Part shown: positions 10,872-19,927 of the stretch, one piece after another | How the letters are laid out: each line of letters opens with the position of its first letter | How positions within the stretch are numbered: position 1 is the first letter of the stretch | Source: Trichomonas vaginalis G3 | Taxonomy: Eukaryota > Parabasalia > Trichomonadida > Trichomonadidae | Direction: 5' to 3' | Length of the DNA stretch: 64,000 bases | Assembly: GCF_026262505.1 (NCBI RefSeq) | Contig: NC_067204.1 | Span: forward strand, 3,815,797-3,879,796 | Translations under genes and position numbers: made by a program | The notes under the pieces: model-generated | Seen by the model: only the letters and a program-made list of their open reading frames with translations | Told to the model about the DNA's origin: nothing | The model's database searches: none

Positions 10872-11087
10872 ATGGCTGCAGGTATATTTAAGAAACTGTG
10901 GGATAAAGTAAAAAGAGGAGCGCATAAAGTTTGGGAAACAATGAAGAAGGGAGCAAATTGGATATTTAAGAATAAAGAAGCAATTAGTGACGTTGCTGAA
11001 TCAATAACACCAAAAGCTGCCCCAATAAGAGAAATATTAAATAAAGGAGAAAAAGTTTATCAAAGACTTCAACCGATACTAAGATAA
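10872..11087 (+). CDS. amphipathic minor virion protein, 71 aa
   Basis: The product starts MAAGIFKKLWDKVKRGAHKV, a strongly cationic amphipathic helix with paired Trp residues, followed by a second helix near NWIFKNKEAISDVAES. It shares its first residues (MAAG-FKKLWD) with the 78-aa protein encoded convergently at 11,112. Small membrane-active proteins of this kind occur in adenovirus-like and Polinton-like particles, where they help breach membranes; that role is inferred here. Confidence 0.55.
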   Translation: MAAGIFKKLWDKVKRGAHKVWETMKKGANWIFKNKEAISDVAESITPKAAPIREILNKGEKVYQRLQPILR

Positions 11088-11111
11088 AAATAATATTTAT
11101 TTATTTTTCCA

Positions 11112-11348
11112 CTATTTACCTCCTATTTTATTAAGTATTCCTTCAGCAATTCCACCAATTGCGTTACCTGCTTGTGCTCCCATCGCTGGATTACCTGCTT
11201 TAGTACCTAATACTCCACCTATGATAGTTCCTGCCGTTTTCGCTACTGGTGCCAAAAAGTTTGCAACGGGTTTAATAATATTTTTATGAACCCAACCCGC
11301 AGCTTTCTTAATTCCATCCCATAATTTTTTAAAGAATCCTGCCGCCAT
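11112..11348 (-). CDS. amphipathic Gly/Ala-rich minor virion protein, 78 aa
   Basis: The N-terminus, MAAGFFKKLWDGIKKAAGWV, is nearly the same as that of the convergent 71-aa gene. The C-terminal half is Gly- and Ala-rich with small-residue spacing (GTIIGGVLGTKAGNPAMGA), as in membrane-inserting hairpins. The two genes lie tail to tail with 24 bases between stops. They are probable paralogues that now face each other. The likely role is a membrane-active minor capsid component, by analogy only. Confidence 0.55.
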   Translation of the reverse strand: MAAGFFKKLWDGIKKAAGWVHKNIIKPVANFLAPVAKTAGTIIGGVLGTKAGNPAMGAQAGNAIGGIAEGILNKIGGK

Positions 11349-11414
11349 TTCTGATTTAATATTAATTAAAAAATATATTTCATCACTTATATTCTAATTT
11401 TTATTTTATAATAA

Positions 11415-11783
11415 ATGAAACCGATTTTAAAAATGAATGAAACAGAGGAGGAAGAAATAAATGAAAGTGAAAATGTTCAACAAAAAATAAACGTTGTTAA
11501 ACCAATTACTGAAATAAAAATTTTTTCATCTGTTGAAGAATTTAATGACTATTATGCTAATAATAAAAAATTATTTGAAGAATTGACAACGTGTAAATTG
11601 AATAAAATGTTTAAAGTTGATGGATTCAAAATTTCAAAAATAAAAGGAGTGATTAGTTTGAAATCTATTCCTCAATCAAGAATCACCTCATTAATGAAAA
11701 TTGATGATTTAACAAAAAGAATAGAAGAGATTGAAGAAAGAATGAATCAAATAATTGATTTCATAAATTCAAACAATCATTAG
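11415..11783 (+). CDS. Maverick-associated coiled-coil protein, 122 aa
   Basis: It has an acidic N-terminus (NETEEEEINESENVQQKINV) and a central segment FSSVEEFNDYYANNKKLFEE followed by TTCKLNKMFKVDGFKISKIK. A C-terminal coiled coil follows (DDLTKRIEEIEERMNQIIDF). The central EEF-YY-N-K---LTT-LN---VDG--I-KIKG pattern is one I associate with small proteins accompanying trichomonad Mavericks. It is the last gene of the block on the right. The function is unknown, possibly DNA-binding or virion assembly. Confidence 0.6.
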   Translation: MKPILKMNETEEEEINESENVQQKINVVKPITEIKIFSSVEEFNDYYANNKKLFEELTTCKLNKMFKVDGFKISKIKGVISLKSIPQSRITSLMKIDDLTKRIEEIEERMNQIIDFINSNNH

Positions 11784-12398
11784 TTTCAATTTCTTTTTCT
11801 CGTTTATGAGGTCTTTGATTATGACTTTATTGATTTCATAAATTCAAATAATGTTTAATTAATCGCGGAATATCTGACATCATCTATATATAGCTTCTTT
11901 TATTTTTTTTATTTCGTTATGTATGGGCTGAGTGTAAATGTCTTACAATTTTGAAAATTTTTTAAATCTTAATTTATTCAAAAACGTGAGAATAAAAACC
12001 GTAAGAATCATACATTTTTACTTCATATGTTAAAAAAAATGATACAAAATCGTTCAATATTGTATGAATTCTTACGTTTACAAAAAAAGTCACAAAACCC
12101 GTCCACATATACTACTTTTCATTTCATCAATTATCTTCTTAAACAAATCCACATGTATTGCATACTCATTTGATTAATCCTATTTAAATATGCCTTTCTT
12201 ATTTATAATATTCATCGAGTTAATTTGATGGAGATAATGGAAAGAGTGTTGCATTATTAAGCACATTCTATTTATCAAAACGAAAGCAATGCTATCCTCC
12301 AAGAATTTAGGTTTTCTTCCATAGTCAGCCAAGCAATCAATCAACCAAAAGAACTTTTTTTATGTAAAAAAATTTTGTAAATTAGAATTTTTATTGGG
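11784..12398. other. gap between Polinton block and host genes
   Basis: No gene is seen. A short direct repeat, TTGATTTCATAAATTCAAA, lies at about 11,755 and again at about 11,830, just past the last Polinton gene. The Polinton's right border must lie in this gap, but no terminal inverted repeat partner was found. From about 12,200 the sequence reads as host promoter-proximal DNA for the Sel1 gene. Confidence 0.4.
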
Positions 12399-13889
12399 AT
12401 GTTGCCATTATTGAGCGCACTTCTCATAAAAGATGAATGGGAAAGACCACTTCCGTTCATTCCTATACCACTAGATAAAAAAAGGAAGGTAGGAGATTAC
12501 TTTGATTTTGAATTTATTGAAGAATCACACCCAATGAAAGACTTTTTCAAGAATTTCAGAAAGAATTACGACGAAGGAAAAGATCTTCTTCAATATATCG
12601 AAGATAACGTTAAAAAATCAAAGCATTTTAATTTCATCAGAGGTGTTTATTACGAATATGGCCTCAAAGGTGCATACATGAACGAGTCCAAAGCCAGAGA
12701 ACTTTACACTCTTGCAGCTAAGGAAGGAAGCAATATGGCAAAGTGCAGAATTGCAATTTTGGATAATTCCTTAAATTGCCCATCAGATTGCTGGTCATGC
12801 CAATTAGCAAATTCATTCTCACCAATTGATGATAGTTTTGTTGCTGCTCTTGCTCACACATACGAATTAGAATATTCATACAAGAATTTCGCCATAGAAC
12901 GCTTCCCATTAGGCAAAGTTCCAACAGATACAAACAAGACAGAACTAAGACTTACTGCTTTCCTTGAAATACAAGCAGAACGTGGAGATGCCGGCGCAAA
13001 AATCGCACAAGCCGTGAAAAAGTTAAATGTCAAAGATTACAAAGGCGCTATTGCCGATTTTGAAGAATCAATCAATATGGGCTCAACAGCTGCTTACGGA
13101 TTGCTCGGAAGATTATATAAATACAAAGATCCTGCAAAATCCTTGAAATACTATCAAAAAGGTATCGAATCCGGTGATGTATATTCAATAACAGATATGG
13201 CATTGCACACACTCCGTAATAATCCTTCAAGTCATTTTGCTCCCGATTTATTGAAACTTTTACAGAAAGCTGTGGAAGCCAAATCTCCTAAAGCTATTGG
13301 AGAATACGGATACAGCATGTACAAACGTGAAAAAGGCTTCTCTGGCACTAAAGAAGAAGCAATTCGTTATATAGATGATGCAATCAAACTTGGATATGCT
13401 CCAGCTATTTATTACAAGGCACAAACTAATGTGCCAACAGCAGAAAAAGAATATCTTAAGACTTTGATGATAAGAAAATCATATTTAGCTGATGCCATTA
13501 ATACAGCTTACGTAGCAGCCAGCCATCAAGATTACCAGTATGCAGCATTGATATATATGAGATATAGAAACGCTCATTCGCCAGAAATTAATTATAATTT
13601 CCAAATTCTCAAAACATACGATAAGACAATTACTGGAAATATAGAAACAGAGTTTGATAAGTTCAAAGAGTCATTAACAGATTATTTCAAAGCGAAAGCA
13701 CTTATTGATAGGAATATTAAACCAGGATTCGGTAGAATCGTGTTCCATTTGTACCTTCTTACTTACCATCCAAAGCTTATGTTCAAGTACCTCATTCTTC
13801 CTGGTATTTTCACAATTTTATTCATTGTTCTTATTATCCTTACTTTCTGCAGAATCAAAAAGACCCAGAAGAAGATGAAGAAGGAATAA
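12399..13889 (+). CDS. Sel1-repeat, type I membrane protein (Hrd3/SEL1L-like)
   Basis: This 496-aa protein has a short hydrophobic start (MLPLLSALLI), a long helical-repeat body and one membrane segment near residues 463-487 (KYLILPGIFTILFIVLIILT), followed by a basic tail. Body units such as NESKARELYTLAAKEGSNMA, GAIADFEESINMGSTAAYGL and EEAIRYIDDAIKLGYAPAIY are Sel1/TPR-like repeats. Sel1 repeats in the lumen plus a C-terminal anchor is the plan of Hrd3/SEL1L, the ER-associated degradation adaptor. That role is plausible but not proven, since Sel1 proteins are varied. The stop is followed by an A-run (TAAAAAA), matching the trichomonad polyadenylation context. Confidence 0.75.
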   Translation: MLPLLSALLIKDEWERPLPFIPIPLDKKRKVGDYFDFEFIEESHPMKDFFKNFRKNYDEGKDLLQYIEDNVKKSKHFNFIRGVYYEYGLKGAYMNESKARELYTLAAKEGSNMAKCRIAILDNSLNCPSDCWSCQLANSFSPIDDSFVAALAHTYELEYSYKNFAIERFPLGKVPTDTNKTELRLTAFLEIQAERGDAGAKIAQAVKKLNVKDYKGAIADFEESINMGSTAAYGLLGRLYKYKDPAKSLKYYQKGIESGDVYSITDMALHTLRNNPSSHFAPDLLKLLQKAVEAKSPKAIGEYGYSMYKREKGFSGTKEEAIRYIDDAIKLGYAPAIYYKAQTNVPTAEKEYLKTLMIRKSYLADAINTAYVAASHQDYQYAALIYMRYRNAHSPEINYNFQILKTYDKTITGNIETEFDKFKESLTDYFKAKALIDRNIKPGFGRIVFHLYLLTYHPKLMFKYLILPGIFTILFIVLIILTFCRIKKTQKKMKKE

Positions 13890-14155
13890 AAAACTTTTCA
13901 TTGTTTATTATATTCTAATTTAAATTTTTCTTTATTTCATACAAAATATATAATGATTAAAACTCTATCATATCAATACAATGCATAACAGCATTAACAC
14001 ATTAACATGGCTTAAAGTAAATATCATAAAATGCAAAATAAAATATAAAATATCCAAATAACTGTATTCATATAGAGAAAATTGTAAGCGATCACTTTTT
14101 TAATATATGATATGTATATGATTCACTAATAATACTTCAATATAAGATTTTTACT

Positions 14156-14734
14156 CTATTCTGATTTAATTTTTCCATTTTTGAAAGAACAATAAGAGAA
14201 ATGATCATTAACTAAGCCCATGGCTTCCATAAAGTTATATATTATCTTGCTTCCGACAAACTTAAATCCTCTTTTCTTCATATCTTCACTTATCTTTTTA
14301 GACTCTTCTGTTTCAGCAGGAAGGTCTTCAACTTTTTCAAAATCATGAACAATATGTTTATAATCAACAAAAGACCAAACATACTTATCAAATGAACCAA
14401 ATTCTTCTTTTACTTTGAAAAATGCCTTGGCATTAGATACAACTGCATTAACTTTTAATTTATTTTTGATCACACCATCAGTTTGCAATATTTCAGCAAT
14501 TTTTTTATCGTCATATTTGATAATTTTGTCCGGATCAAAGTTATCAAATGCTTCATCAAGCTTAGCTTTTCTTTTCAATACTAAATCCCAGCTCAATCCA
14601 GCTTGAAAGCCTTGAATGCATAATTGCCTAAATAAATCTTTGTCATCATGCATTGGATAACCCCATTCGTTGTCATGATAATCGAGGTACAATGGTCCTC
14701 TGTCAATCCATTCACATCGAACAATTTTTGTCAT
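14156..14734 (-). CDS. tag: DNA-3-methyladenine glycosylase I
   Basis: This 192-aa enzyme excises 3-methyladenine from alkylated DNA in base excision repair. It is colinear with bacterial Tag: RCEWIDRGPLYLDYHDNEWG at the N-terminus, QAGLSWDLVLKRK, VWSFV and KKRGFKFVGSKIIYNFMEAM. The zinc-binding Cys and His residues are present at both ends (RCEW, YHDNEW, NDHFSYC). Length matches the bacterial family. The ATG at 14,734 is used; the frame is open one codon further upstream without an ATG. The C-terminal KIKSE is short, with no obvious organelle signal. The family is mainly bacterial, so lateral acquisition is likely. Confidence 0.93.
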   Translation of the reverse strand: MTKIVRCEWIDRGPLYLDYHDNEWGYPMHDDKDLFRQLCIQGFQAGLSWDLVLKRKAKLDEAFDNFDPDKIIKYDDKKIAEILQTDGVIKNKLKVNAVVSNAKAFFKVKEEFGSFDKYVWSFVDYKHIVHDFEKVEDLPAETEESKKISEDMKKRGFKFVGSKIIYNFMEAMGLVNDHFSYCSFKNGKIKSE

Positions 14735-14963
14735 CAAAAATTATATTAATTTGAATACTCATTCAATTTCTTTCAATTAATTCAGAGATGAGGAACTTCC
14801 TTGAGGAATTCTTTTATGTTATATTTATTGAATTTCACATTTACCATTTTAATTTACTCATCTAGTAATACTGAACACAACTCGCGATTTTAGGTTTTGC
14901 TGATTTTTTGAAGATATTGTTAAAAAATATGTAATTAATTAAAACAAACAAACAAACTATTTA

Positions 14964-16457
14964 TTATTGGGTGTATTTATTAACCTCACCCTTAAAAGAC
15001 ATAACTTCGCATTGTAAAGCATCAATTTGCTCTTGAAGAGCCATTCCATTGCTACTCTTTCTGCCGATAGAAGGTGGCAATGACGTTATACTTGAGCATT
15101 TAGATATGGTATCACTTTCTGCTATTCCAAAATCGGATGAATGCTTGCTGTTATTATTGAGATTTGATAAGATGATCCTAACAACTTCCATAGGAGATGT
15201 TTGCTCTTGAATATGAAGACTTCTTTTGAGCTCTGAGAAAGCATTTAGAATGGATTCTTGACCTCTTATCAGAGATGAATCTGAGGAAAGACGTGAGTTT
15301 TCCATTTCTAATCTCCTTATTTCATTTGCGGCGCTCCTCAAATTGTTTTTCAGTCTCAGATTTTCTGAATCTAAGTTAGAATTTACATTCCTTGCTTTCC
15401 GTTCTATATTTACTAATCTGTTCTGTAATTCATCAATTTTATTTATATATGCTTGTCTAATTGTTTTGCTCTCATTAACACATTTGGCTAACGCATTCTT
15501 CTCTCTCTTCAATCGTTTCGTTTCTTCTTCTTTTGATTTCATATCATTCTCGAGTTTTTGCAAAGCCATCGAATATTCATCAGCATCTTTTGCCTTATTT
15601 GATAAAGAATCACGCTCTTGTGTGACTTTTTCTAGTTCTGCTTTTAATTTATTAACATCTTCTCTTAATGTTGCTGATTCCTTGGTCAATTCTTCATATT
15701 TTCGTTTGATTTCATAGTATTCATTCATCTTTGTATATTGCTGAAATTTAAACTTGGAACTTAGATCTTCAACTTCATTCTGCTTTTGAGAAATTAGAGT
15801 TTTGATTGTTTCAGAATCTTCATTGTGTGCTTTTTGTAAATCTTCAATTTCTTTTTGATATTTTTGAGCATTCGACTCAGCAATATCTATTTTTGCTTGT
15901 ATTTCGGCAAATTCAAGAGCTTTTTGGGCTTGTATTTCATTAATTTGATCTTGTAATTCGTTAATTTTTTGTTGCAGTTGTTTATTTTCGCGAATGATTT
16001 GCTTTTTATGCGTAAACAGTCCATTTCTTATAGCATTTTCTATAAGCTTAACTGCTGTGTCAAGGTTGTGAACTTCAACACCTGTGACTAAAGATAATTT
16101 TGAGAAAAAGTCATTTAATTCTGAAATACTCTTTGAACAAGTAGTAGCAACCTTTTCACTCGTAGATCTTTCTTGAATTAATGCTTTGCGGATTGTGAAG
16201 TTTAGATTTAATTCTGCTTTGAATAATTTATACAAATCTTGTAATTGATGAAAAGTTTCTGTGTTATTACCTTTCCGAGCACCTTCAGAAATGTATCTAT
16301 CAATGAGGAGAGCTTGATTGAGGATTTCAGTTTGTAAATTTGTTATTTGTTCAGCAGTATCTTGTATAGTTCCTGATCCAATTGTCGAGTATGACTCTAA
16401 AGAATCGTCATGTCTCGATTCTGATAGATTTGAATCATAATCTGAGGAGTAATTCAT
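14964..16457 (-). CDS. coiled-coil protein, 497 aa
   Basis: The N-terminal 35 residues are Ser/Asp-rich. A helical region follows to about residue 150, then long coiled coil from about 150 to 410 (for example KQLQQKINELQDQINEIQAQ and KAELEKVTQERDSLSNKAKD). The C-terminal part is Ser-rich with SSITSLPPSIGRKSS. There is no enzymatic domain. It resembles cytoskeletal, centrosomal or Golgi-tether proteins, but coiled coils give little specificity. It is a host gene with clean start and stop. Confidence 0.75.
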   Translation of the reverse strand: MNYSSDYDSNLSESRHDDSLESYSTIGSGTIQDTAEQITNLQTEILNQALLIDRYISEGARKGNNTETFHQLQDLYKLFKAELNLNFTIRKALIQERSTSEKVATTCSKSISELNDFFSKLSLVTGVEVHNLDTAVKLIENAIRNGLFTHKKQIIRENKQLQQKINELQDQINEIQAQKALEFAEIQAKIDIAESNAQKYQKEIEDLQKAHNEDSETIKTLISQKQNEVEDLSSKFKFQQYTKMNEYYEIKRKYEELTKESATLREDVNKLKAELEKVTQERDSLSNKAKDADEYSMALQKLENDMKSKEEETKRLKREKNALAKCVNESKTIRQAYINKIDELQNRLVNIERKARNVNSNLDSENLRLKNNLRSAANEIRRLEMENSRLSSDSSLIRGQESILNAFSELKRSLHIQEQTSPMEVVRIILSNLNNNSKHSSDFGIAESDTISKCSSITSLPPSIGRKSSNGMALQEQIDALQCEVMSFKGEVNKYTQ

Positions 16458-16634
16458 ATAAAATCTTCAAAAATATTTTTAAACGTGCATAACTATAATG
16501 ACACAAACTTTCAAATAAATATGAAAATTAGCTTACATTAAATGATATTTTCAATTTTGTCATTTAATTTTCTATTTAAAACTAGTTTATTTCGATATTT
16601 GTATTCCATTCAGCTTAAAATCAAAGAAAAGTAA
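16458..16634. promoter_or_regulatory. upstream region of the coiled-coil gene
   Basis: This is AT-rich sequence ahead of the minus-strand coiled-coil gene. I see no clear TCAYWWW initiator close to that ATG and no further gene. Confidence 0.2.
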
Positions 16635-17059
16635 GCTCATACTGCATCACTTAGCAAATGAAATAGATGTAATTGAAATTACAAAGCATTATTCGCATCA
16701 AATAAATATTCCTCTTCATCAGATAATTGATTTATTATATTTTGCGTAAATTACCTTCCGATGCTCGTATCTTTATGGCATTTATTCCGAAAATATGCTT
16801 CAAAAACTCCAATAAAAATATCAAACAATATTCAATATTTATTAAGAACGCAATCAAAAAATATTCTCAAATCCACTGGGAATACTCAGCATTCTATAAC
16901 CTAGCCAGTATACTCAGCAATAAAATTTCCGATGAATTGAATTTTGTATTCGCTTCTATGATTTTAGAGACATCAAAACGCTTAGTACTTTTAAGTTTGT
17001 TATTAAAAGAATTTTTGAATTCAAAAACGAAATCGTACAAAATCGAATATTGCGGTTAA
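16635..17059 (+). pseudogene. possible decayed host gene
   Basis: Coding-like text appears on the plus strand in two frames: first HHLANEIDVIEITKHYSHQI to about 16,745, then from about 16,750 SDARIFMAFIPKICFKNSNK through NLASILSNKISDELNFVFAS to a stop at 17,059. The second part has no ATG near its start. Residue use is protein-like, with Ile, Lys and Asn codons in a sensible mix. The frame change near 16,745 suggests decay or a sequencing slip. No family is recognised. Confidence 0.35.
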
Positions 17060-17437
17060 AAATGATCGTATGGAATTCTCTAGGCGAGTATTATGGTTTT
17101 TATGAAGTTTTATTGTAATTTGAATATAGTGGTCAAGTTTATTCGTATATAAAATATCGAAAAGGCTGAAAAAGTTGAAATCTTGAAGCAACAAAACTTT
17201 AATCAATATCAGACCGTATGGAGACACCGAAATCCTTCACGAAGCCTTAGGAAATCTGATTTCTGGTCGCTTCAGATTTAGGTTATAAAATCTGTCAATT
17301 TTATATTTGATTGGTTCATAAAAAATTTTTTTCCCATCGTTGATTTGTTGAATGTTTGGGTAAATATGCATCTATACAAGACCATCAGTATTTTTTCAAT
17401 GGGCTTGTGTAAACCATTGAAATTTTTTTAATTTCAA
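17060..17437. other. intergenic, 378 bp
   Basis: No gene is supported. An imperfect repeat of AAATCTGATTTC-like text occurs at about 17,250-17,300. The last 100 bases are the promoter-proximal region of the small membrane-protein gene. Confidence 0.25.
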
Positions 17438-17686
17438 ATGACCTGCTACCTTCTTCTGATAGCTGCCTTATGCTTGGTTGGCACAGATGCGCCTACCCCA
17501 GTGCCAACCAGTTCTCCTTATCCTACATCCGTTTCAGGGGTCCCTAGTTGGACAACAGTTTCGTTAACTGTTGCGGGCGCAATATTAGCGGTCTTAATTA
17601 CAGTCACTATTCTTTGCTTCAAGAAGAGTGATAACGATATAATGGTACAGATGAATCAGCGCTTGCTAGAGAAGGCTGATGTGTAA
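17438..17686 (+). CDS. small single-pass membrane protein, 82 aa
   Basis: It starts with a signal peptide (MTCYLLLIAALCLVGTDA). A short Pro/Thr/Ser-rich, probably exposed segment follows (PTPVPTSSPYPTSVSGVPSW), then one membrane helix (SLTVAGAILAVLITVTILCF) and a cytoplasmic tail of about 25 residues. This is the architecture of a minimal type I surface protein. Trichomonad surface proteins often end in a similar helix and tail, so it could be a stand-alone version of such an anchor. No family is recognised. Confidence 0.65.
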   Translation: MTCYLLLIAALCLVGTDAPTPVPTSSPYPTSVSGVPSWTTVSLTVAGAILAVLITVTILCFKKSDNDIMVQMNQRLLEKADV

Positions 17687-18413
17687 ATTTCTGTCTCTAT
17701 CTCTTTATTTTATATTTATCTAAAAGGTTGATAAATCAACTCTTTATATTACTTATGGGAATTTATTTATACATTTTTACAGCGCGATATCCTTTTTCTA
17801 ATAACACAACTACGGAAGAATCGACATTCTTCAAATTTGGCATCATATAATGCTAAATAGGTACATCTATAGTCAAAACATAACTCATCATAATGATATG
17901 CATGTTACTGATTAACGGCAATGTCATACCTAAAATCTAATAGATTTTCTATATACATGCTAGCCCAGAGCTTTTACTATAAAGCACCTTATATAAATTC
18001 ATCTGTATAATTCATTTAATGCACTTATATATGATATTGATACCTAAAATATCTTTTGAATAAAATATCACTGTTCAAAATATGATAATTCTATTAGAAA
18101 TACTCATAATTATTTCAAGGAGGTTCAAAATATATAGAGATCATACGTATCTTCCAAAATTATTCAAGTTCAAAATTCGAGGTTATATCAATCAAAACCA
18201 ATAAATCATAATCATACAATATTGGTATAGTTTACTATATTCATGGATAAAATCAAATTCGATGGGAATAAGATTCTCATTTAAAAGACATGAGACTTCG
18301 TTAGATACTATTCTGTTAAAATATAAAGGCCTCATGAATTTTATTTGGGAACCAGCATTTAATGAAAGTCTTATCATAAATCTTATTGTTTTCATAAAAA
18401 ATACATGTTTAAA
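17687..18413. other. intergenic, 727 bp
   Basis: This is AT-rich sequence with no gene I can support. The reading frames at 18,192-18,501 lack protein-like composition and overlap on opposite strands. Confidence 0.3.
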
Positions 18414-19220
18414 TTACAAATCTTGTCCGTTTCGTTTCCAAATGCATGATTTCAAGACCTTTTCACCACAATTCTTAGTGAACTTACCATTCAGATGGTA
18501 AACGAGACGTATCTCATCAAAATCTATATAACTTATATTGATGTTATGGACAACAGCCTCCTCAGACGTTAATTCAGCAAATCCGTGAGTCGGGAAGTTG
18601 CCTTGCTTATGAAATAAACTATTATCGGCTATTCTTGTCCCTATCAGACTGGCGAACGGAGTCTTTCGGACTTTAATAATATTATTTGTTTCCCATGATA
18701 CTCCTATCATAGGCAAGAGGGATGGGTATGCTGCTGTTATTAGTAACGCATTGTAAAGTTTATAAACAAATCTAGCGTGTGAAGAATTTCGTCTATGAAA
18801 GTATGTATGTATCATATTCTCGAATGATATTTTCTTATAATGGGACCAGAAATCATGCGGAATGAGTCCGATCTGATTTGGCTTTATTATCATATCTGTT
18901 TGCGCAAATTTATCTTGTGACTGTGATACTACCATATACGGAGGTGGAAGTGGCGGTACCTGTGAAGGCGTTAATATTAATTTTGGAATTACAGCTGTAG
19001 GAACGGGCTTAAGCGGGATAGGTTTCGGAGGAGTAAAGATAAATTGTGGTTGGTGAGGATTATGTACATACGAATTCATTGACAGTGATGGATTTGTTAA
19101 TAGGGTTGGATTGTGGTTAAAAAAAGGCTGCGGCGTTTGGGGCACAATAACTATCTCTTGCTGATTATGCATTGGCGCCCGGAAAGTTACAATAGAGTTA
19201 TCCCCATTAGGGCCATACAT
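18414..19220 (-). CDS. Pro-rich protein with possible initiator-binding (IBD-like) domain
   Basis: This is a 268-aa protein. Residues 1-100 are Pro- and Asn-rich and low complexity (PPKPIPLKPVPTAVIPKLIL, PPLPPPY). A folded C-terminal part follows: FWSHYKKISFENMIHTYFHR, IGVSWETNNIIKVRKTPFAS and NSLFHKQGNFPTHGFAEL. The succession G-W-N, F--L-G, NSL--QG-F--HGF recalls the winged-helix initiator-binding domain of trichomonad IBP39-type proteins, which bind the TCA initiator element, but I am recalling that from memory. It may be a sequence-specific transcription factor. Certainty is moderate to low. Confidence 0.5.
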   Translation of the reverse strand: MYGPNGDNSIVTFRAPMHNQQEIVIVPQTPQPFFNHNPTLLTNPSLSMNSYVHNPHQPQFIFTPPKPIPLKPVPTAVIPKLILTPSQVPPLPPPYMVVSQSQDKFAQTDMIIKPNQIGLIPHDFWSHYKKISFENMIHTYFHRRNSSHARFVYKLYNALLITAAYPSLLPMIGVSWETNNIIKVRKTPFASLIGTRIADNSLFHKQGNFPTHGFAELTSEEAVVHNINISYIDFDEIRLVYHLNGKFTKNCGEKVLKSCIWKRNGQDL

Positions 19221-19927
19221 AGGGCTCGATATAAATTTTTTTAGTAGATTTTTTGGGGAATTTGCGGTTTGGATAACTTTTCTTTCAATATTAATTGGGT
19301 CTCACAAAATCACTAGATTGATTCTCAATTTATTTGTTTGGCTAAAACTTGAAAAAGCGAAAACCAGTCAGTATAGTAATATTCATCAAAAATACGAATA
19401 TAATTTTTTTAATGTTTATAACAAAATCATAATATCGGAACAAAATTATCTATCATATTCGGTTATTGTTATTTCACCATGATCTGTAAATAACGAAAAA
19501 TTTGAATTCGCTCTCAACATTTTGCAAGATTATTTTTTTCATCATTATTTAACTACAATTATACATTAAGAATCAATAAATAAATTAATTTATACGTCTC
19601 CTCAAAAAAATATTTTTTTGTAAAAAACATCGGTAATCGAATTCAAAGGATGTCAATGGCTTGATTAAAAACAAAAACAATAAAATTGTTTTGACATCAA
19701 TAGGCTGTTCTATTTATCAGGGTTTCACTTGATTTTTTGTCCATCAATTTCAAAATCATCAAAAATTGTTTATATCAAAAACGAATCTTTCATTGTACAA
19801 ATTTATATAGACCCTATTACTGATTCAATATGATATGAAAATATGTTTTAATTTTAAAATTTATTGGATAGAAATCTTTTATTTTCATAAAAAAGAATAG
19901 ATAAACAAAATATGATTATATTTTTGA
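19221..19927. other. intergenic, 707 bp
   Basis: Very AT-rich; no gene, repeat or hairpin stood out. It separates two minus-strand genes and would hold the promoter of the Pro-rich protein gene and the 3' end of the transporter gene downstream region. Confidence 0.3.

Larger units (their letters stand above)
3200..11783. mobile_element. Maverick/Polinton, partial: structural-gene half
   Basis: This compact block of virion-type genes is recognised by an FtsK/HerA-superfamily packaging ATPase, a probable double-jelly-roll major capsid protein, a fibre protein, two small amphipathic proteins and a 122-aa coiled-coil protein of a type I associate with trichomonad Mavericks. Genes are separated by very AT-rich spacers. 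Polymerase B, retroviral-type integrase and adenoviral-type protease, usual for the family, are not seen, so the element is partial here. Its left side passes directly into a satellite array. At least two genes are broken (about four breaks in all) while the rest look whole, which suggests a fairly young fossil. Terminal inverted repeats were not found. Confidence 0.85.

Noticed and set aside
18192-18501. Short frames on both strands next to the Pro-rich gene
   Set aside because: They overlap each other and the true gene, with no protein-like character.
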